Positions 31,901 to 35,376 of a stretch of DNA of 35,376 bases are shown piece after piece. The stretch covers positions 1-35,376 of the forward strand of contig JAQSWW010000011.1 of NCBI GenBank assembly GCA_029266415.1, in the 5' to 3' direction. The notes beneath the pieces were generated by a model. The model was given only the letters and a program-made list of their open reading frames with translations, made no database searches and was not told the DNA's origin. The position numbers were made by a program, and so were the translations under genes. Numbering within the stretch: position 1 is the stretch's first letter; the number at the start of each line of letters is the position of its first letter. The stretch is from Actinomycetospora sp. (GTDB lineage: Bacteria; Actinomycetota; Actinomycetes; Mycobacteriales; Pseudonocardiaceae).

Positions 31901-31918
31901 GCAGGTCCGCACCGGGGC

Positions 31919-31933
31919 CGGCACGCGGTGCCG
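31919..31933. terminator. Small hairpin after the M20 gene
   Basis: CGGCAC-GCG-GTGCCG, a 6-bp stem 18 bases after the stop. Weak, so some read-through into tex is plausible. Confidence 0.35.
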
Positions 31934-31989
31934 CGGAGCTGCTGCGCCGGGGGCAACCACGTCGCACGCCGTCGGGCCCGTGGGGCACC

Positions 31990-34872
31990 ATGGCGGCCGT
32001 GAGCGATGCGACGGTGACCGCCACTGGTGTGCCCACCCCTGACGCGGGCGTGGGGGAGGGCCCGGGAGACGGAGCGCAGCGGAGCTCGACCCCGAGTGCG
32101 GTGCTCCCGCCGGTCACCCGCCGCATCGCCGACGAGCTCGCGGTCGGCGAGGGCCGGGTGGCCGCGGCGGTGGAGCTGCTCGACGGCGGCGCCACCGTCC
32201 CGTTCGTCGCGCGCTACCGCAAGGAGGCCACGGGCGGGCTCGACGACGCCCAGCTGCGCACGCTCGAGGAGCGCCTGACCTACCTGCGCGAGCTGGAGGA
32301 GCGCCGGGCCGCGGTGCTCGCCTCCGTGCGCGAGCAGGGCAAGCTCGACGGCGAGCTCGCGGCGCGCATCCTCGGCGCCGAGACCAAGAGCCGCCTCGAG
32401 GACGTCTACCTGCCCTTCAAGCCGAAGCGGCGCACCAAGGCGGCCATCGCCCGCGAGGCGGGCCTCGAGCCGCTGGCCGACGCCCTGCTCTCCGACCCCA
32501 CCCACATCCCGCGCACCGCCGCCGGCGCGTACGTCGACCCGGACCACGGCGTGCCCGACCGCGACGCCGCCCTCGAGGGCGCCCGCGCCATCCTCGTGGA
32601 GCGCTGGGCGGAGGACGCCGACCTCGTCGGCGCGCTGCGCGAGCAGATGTGGCGCCGCGGGCGGCTGACGGCCACGTACCGCGAGGGCCGGGGCGGCGAG
32701 GGCGACACCGCCGCCGCCAAGTTCTCCGACTACGGCGCCTTCGACGAGAAGTTCACGCGGCTGCCCTCGCACCGGATCCTCGCCGTCCTGCGCGGGGAGG
32801 CCGAGGAGGTCCTCGCCCTCACGCTCGACCCGCTGGCCGCCGACGACGACGAGTCCGCGGTCGGCGAGGTCTACCTGGCGCGCATCGCCGCCGCCGTGGG
32901 CGTGGCCGACCGCGGGCGTCCCGCCGACCGCTGGCTCGGGGAGGCCGTGCGCTGGGCGTGGCGCACGCGCATCCTGTCGCGCCTGGTCGTCGACCTGCGG
33001 GTACGGCTGCGCGAGGTCGCCGAGGAGGGCGCGGTCCTCGTCTTCGCGGGCAACCTGCGCGACCTCCTGCTCGCCGCGCCGGCCGGCGCCCGCCCCACCA
33101 TGGGCCTCGACCCGGGCCTGCGCACCGGCGTGAAGGTGGCCGTGGTCGACGGCACCGGCAAGGTCGTCGCCACCGACACCGTGCACCCCCACGTGCCCCG
33201 CCGGCAGTGGGAGGCCTCGCGCACCCGCATCGGTGAGCTGGCCCGCGAGCACGGCGTCGAGCTGGTCGCCATCGGCAACGGCACCGCCTCGCGGGAGACC
33301 CACGCCCTGGTCCGCGACCTCATCGCCCGCGAGCCCGAGCTGGGGCTCACCGCGGCGGTCGTGTCCGAGGCGGGCGCGTCGGTCTACTCCGCGTCGGAGC
33401 AGGCGTCCGCCGAGCTGCCCGACCTGGACGTGTCCCTGCGCGGGGCGGTGTCGATCGCGCGGCGGCTGCAGGACCCGCTGGCCGAGCTCGTCAAGATCGA
33501 CCCCAAGTCGATCGGCGTCGGCCAGTACCAGCACGACATCGCCGGCACCGCCCTGTCCCGCTCGCTCGACGCGGTCGTCGAGGACTGCGTGAACGCGGTC
33601 GGCGTCGACGTGAACACCGCGTCGGCGCCGCTGCTGCGCCGGGTCTCGGGCATCAGCGCGGGCCTGGCCACCACGATCGTCGGCTATCGCGACGAGCACG
33701 GCCCGTTCCCGTCGCGCACCGCCCTGCGCGACGTCCCGCGCCTCGGCGCCAAGGCGTTCGAGCAGAGCGCGGGGTTCCTGCGCATCCCCGCCGCGGCCGA
33801 CCCGCTCGACCGCTCGGCGGTGCACCCCGAGTCGTACCCCGTCGTGCACCGGATCGTCGAGGCCACCGGCACCGACGTCGACGGCCTCGTCGGCAACTCG
33901 GAGCTGCTGTCCGGCCTCGACCCCGACGCGTTCACCGACGAGCGGTTCGGCCGCCCCACGGTGCTCGACATCATCCGCGAGCTCGACAAGCCGGGCCGCG
34001 ACCCGCGCCCGGAGTTCACCACCGCCGAGTTCGCCGAGGGCGTCGAGCAGATCACCGACCTGACGCCGGGCATGGTCCTCGAGGGCCAGGTCACCAACGT
34101 CGCCGCCTTCGGCGCGTTCGTCGACGTCGGCGTCCACCAGGACGGGCTGGTGCACATCTCGGCGATGTCCAAGGACTTCGTCTCCGACCCCCGCGCGGTG
34201 GTCGGGCCCGGCGACGTCGTGCGCGTCCGGGTGCTCGACGTGGACGTGGAGCGCAAGCGCATCTCGCTGACGCTGCGCGTGGACGAGGAGGTGTCGGCGG
34301 ACACCGCCGCCACCCCCACGGCACGGCCCGGCGGCGGCCGGGGCGGTCGTGGCCGGGGCGGCCGCGGGCGTCCCGGGGCGGGCACGGCGCCCGCCGGCGC
34401 CGTGCCGGCGACCGAGGGCGCCGCCACCCCGAGCGCCCCCGCCGAGGGCGCCGGCGAGCGCCGCCGGGGACGTGGGGGCCGGGGTGGCCGCGGCGGCGGC
34501 CGGGGTCCCGCGCGTCCCGCGGCCGCGGACGGCCGGGGCACGGCGCCCGCCGCCCCGGCAGCGACGGAGCAGGCGCCGGCCGCGCAGCCTCCGGCCGCGC
34601 AGGCACCCGCCGAGGCGGGCAGCCGTGGGCGCGGTCAGGGACGTCCAGGCGGCCGAGGTCCCGGCGGTCCGGGCGGCCAGGGCCAGCGCGGCCAGGGCCC
34701 GCGGGGTGGCGGCCAGGGTGGCCGTGACCAGCGCGGTGGCGGCCAGGGCGGGCGCGATCAGCGGGGCGGGGCCCCGGGCGGGCGCGACCAGCGTGGCGCG
34801 CGCGACCGTCGTCCCGCACCCACCAACGACGCCATGGCCGACGCCCTGCGCCGCGCGGGCTACGGCGGCTGA
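31990..34872 (+). CDS. tex: Tex-like RNA-binding transcription accessory protein with RGG tail
   Basis: 960 residues. The Tex core (about 35-767) is intact: helical N-terminus (VPFVARYRKEATGGLDD), PFKPKRRTKAAIAREAGLEPLA, a YqgF/RNase H-like domain (GLDPGLRTGVKVAVVD near 371), tandem helix-hairpin-helix segments (about 535-600) and an S1 RNA-binding domain (694-765). Tex binds nucleic acid and affects transcription and RNA turnover. It then carries about 190 extra residues rich in Gly, Arg, Gln and Asp, ending NDAMADALRRAGYGG. The start is ATG 31990 or GTG 31999; the latter follows CACCAT by 7 bases. The N-terminal 35 residues include a dispersed repeat (32064-32092). Confidence 0.93.
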   Translation: MAAVSDATVTATGVPTPDAGVGEGPGDGAQRSSTPSAVLPPVTRRIADELAVGEGRVAAAVELLDGGATVPFVARYRKEATGGLDDAQLRTLEERLTYLRELEERRAAVLASVREQGKLDGELAARILGAETKSRLEDVYLPFKPKRRTKAAIAREAGLEPLADALLSDPTHIPRTAAGAYVDPDHGVPDRDAALEGARAILVERWAEDADLVGALREQMWRRGRLTATYREGRGGEGDTAAAKFSDYGAFDEKFTRLPSHRILAVLRGEAEEVLALTLDPLAADDDESAVGEVYLARIAAAVGVADRGRPADRWLGEAVRWAWRTRILSRLVVDLRVRLREVAEEGAVLVFAGNLRDLLLAAPAGARPTMGLDPGLRTGVKVAVVDGTGKVVATDTVHPHVPRRQWEASRTRIGELAREHGVELVAIGNGTASRETHALVRDLIAREPELGLTAAVVSEAGASVYSASEQASAELPDLDVSLRGAVSIARRLQDPLAELVKIDPKSIGVGQYQHDIAGTALSRSLDAVVEDCVNAVGVDVNTASAPLLRRVSGISAGLATTIVGYRDEHGPFPSRTALRDVPRLGAKAFEQSAGFLRIPAAADPLDRSAVHPESYPVVHRIVEATGTDVDGLVGNSELLSGLDPDAFTDERFGRPTVLDIIRELDKPGRDPRPEFTTAEFAEGVEQITDLTPGMVLEGQVTNVAAFGAFVDVGVHQDGLVHISAMSKDFVSDPRAVVGPGDVVRVRVLDVDVERKRISLTLRVDEEVSADTAATPTARPGGGRGGRGRGGRGRPGAGTAPAGAVPATEGAATPSAPAEGAGERRRGRGGRGGRGGGRGPARPAAADGRGTAPAAPAATEQAPAAQPPAAQAPAEAGSRGRGQGRPGGRGPGGPGGQGQRGQGPRGGGQGGRDQRGGGQGGRDQRGGAPGGRDQRGARDRRPAPTNDAMADALRRAGYGG
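32064..32092. repeat. Dispersed repeat copy C in the tex N-terminus
   Basis: GGAGACG (32065-32071), then GAGCGCAGCG, then GAGCTCGACC (32082-32091). Same ends as copies at 8302-8330 and 17066-17110. It encodes part of the unconserved N-terminal extension of Tex. Confidence 0.4.
34681..34800. repeat. Degenerate tandem repeat encoding GGQGGRDQRG units in tex
   Basis: About four imperfect units of roughly 30 bp, each reading Gly-Gly-x-Gly-Gly-Arg-Asp-Gln-Arg-Gly. They form the core of the RGG-rich tail. Confidence 0.7.
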
Positions 34873-34885
34873 GCAGGGTGGCCGT

Positions 34886-34908
34886 GCTCGGGCCTCAGAG
34901 GTCCGAGC
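34886..34908. terminator. Bidirectional hairpin after tex
   Basis: GCTCGGGCCT, loop CAG, AGGTCCGAGC: a 10-bp stem with one G-U pair. It overlaps the stop of the convergent cyclotransferase-like gene (34895). Confidence 0.7.
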
Positions 34909-35371
34909 TCGGCCCCGGCCCCGGTCCCACGGAGCGGCAGGGGCGCTCGCGCAGCGCGCGGACGTAGTCGTCGGGCGCCCCGGCGGCCTCGGCCGCGTCG
35001 GAGAGCACGCCGATGTAGCGCGCCGACGGCAGGCCGCCCTCGTAGGCGTCGAGCACGTACACCCACGCCAGCTGCGGGCCGTCCATGGTCTGGATGCGCA
35101 GGCGCAGCTTCTTGTGCATGCCGAGCTCGCCGCCCTCCCAGCGGTCGAGCTGGTCGACGTCGAGCGGGCTGACGTCGTAGAGCACGACGAACACGCGGGA
35201 GTCCGGGTCCTCGACGACGGTGGACAGCGCGCCCTCGAGCCCGTAGTCCTCGCCGCCGAAGGTCAGGCGCCACCCCTCGAGCCACCCCGTCCCCGCCATG
35301 GGCGAGTGGGGCGCACGTTGCATCATCTGCTCGGGGTCCATGTTGGATCCGTACGCGGCGTAGAGCGGCAC
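34895..35371 (-). CDS. Gamma-glutamylcyclotransferase-like protein (GGCT/AIG2 fold)
   Basis: 158-residue protein that starts MPLYAAYGSNMDPEQMMQRAP, the Y-G-S-N phosphate-like loop that opens GGCT-fold proteins, followed by WRLTFGGEDYGLEGALSTVV and VSPLDVDQLDRWEGG, where Glu79 is the likely catalytic acid. Family members release 5-oxoproline from gamma-glutamyl amino acids or peptides; the substrate here is not known. The GTG at 35371 is 5 bases from the window edge, so its promoter is outside and a longer N-terminus cannot be excluded, although the family normally begins at this point. Confidence 0.88.
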   Translation of the reverse strand: MPLYAAYGSNMDPEQMMQRAPHSPMAGTGWLEGWRLTFGGEDYGLEGALSTVVEDPDSRVFVVLYDVSPLDVDQLDRWEGGELGMHKKLRLRIQTMDGPQLAWVYVLDAYEGGLPSARYIGVLSDAAEAAGAPDDYVRALRERPCRSVGPGPGPSSDL

Positions 35372-35376
35372 GGCGG

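Noticed and set aside
34320-34840. Repeated G/C-rich units that could suggest a repeat array
   Set aside because: They are in frame with tex, imperfect, without spacers, and encode a continuous RGG tail. Not a CRISPR array.

Overview
The window is about 74% G+C with strong third-position G/C bias, GTG starts used about as often as ATG, and a gene order that follows the Mycobacterium tuberculosis mprA-mprB-pepD-moaB2 ... Rv0991c-Rv0992c-galU-moeA-rimJ-Rv0996 ... pmt-rsmI chromosome segment. It is therefore chromosomal DNA of a high-GC actinobacterium. The size and style of the genes (eukaryote-type UGPase, kinase with a long acidic linker, Glp/SepX pair) suggest Pseudonocardiales (Pseudonocardia or Actinomycetospora-like), but that placement is an inference. 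No phage, transposase, integrase or CRISPR array was seen.

Layout. 1-7.5 kb: a degenerate Rossmann protein, an L,D-transpeptidase lipoprotein, and the envelope-stress set mprA, mprB and pepD. Here mprB is inverted and separated from mprA by a luciferase-like monooxygenase gene. 7.5-12.5 kb: a glycan-type island (SAM methyltransferase, TIGR04282/DUF2064 glycosyltransferase-like protein and GT2 in one overlapping operon, then a GT-C-like membrane protein and an NDP-sugar epimerase carrying a predicted zinc knuckle). It sits between pepD and moaB. 12.5-15.1 kb: moaB, a small conserved-looking protein with an apparent CTG start, a SAF-domain protein and a DMT transporter. 15.3-17.9 kb: a zinc-ribbon chaperone (ruc/FmdB) behind a CIRCE operator, 5-formyl-THF cyclo-ligase, and a eukaryote-type UTP-glucose-1-phosphate uridylyltransferase at the galU position. 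18-21.4 kb: moeA-like glp, rimJ, the division membrane protein sepX/glpR, and tRNA-Ala(CGC). 21.5-25.2 kb: 2,2-dialkylglycine decarboxylase and protein O-mannosyltransferase, divergent from rsmI. 25.2-30.4 kb: a kinase, purine nucleoside phosphorylase, flavin reductase and quinone reductase run in one direction. 30.7-35.4 kb: M20 amidohydrolase, Tex with a long RGG tail, and a gamma-glutamylcyclotransferase-like protein.

How it works together. Much of the window concerns the cell envelope and stress: peptidoglycan cross-linking, MprAB-PepD signalling, surface glycosylation, UDP-glucose supply, protein mannosylation, septation, and an HrcA-type chaperone gene. The regulatory DNA is unusually readable. 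Nine start codons follow a TANNNT hexamer by 7 or 8 bases, which predicts leaderless transcripts, and most convergent gene pairs are separated by a clear bidirectional hairpin.
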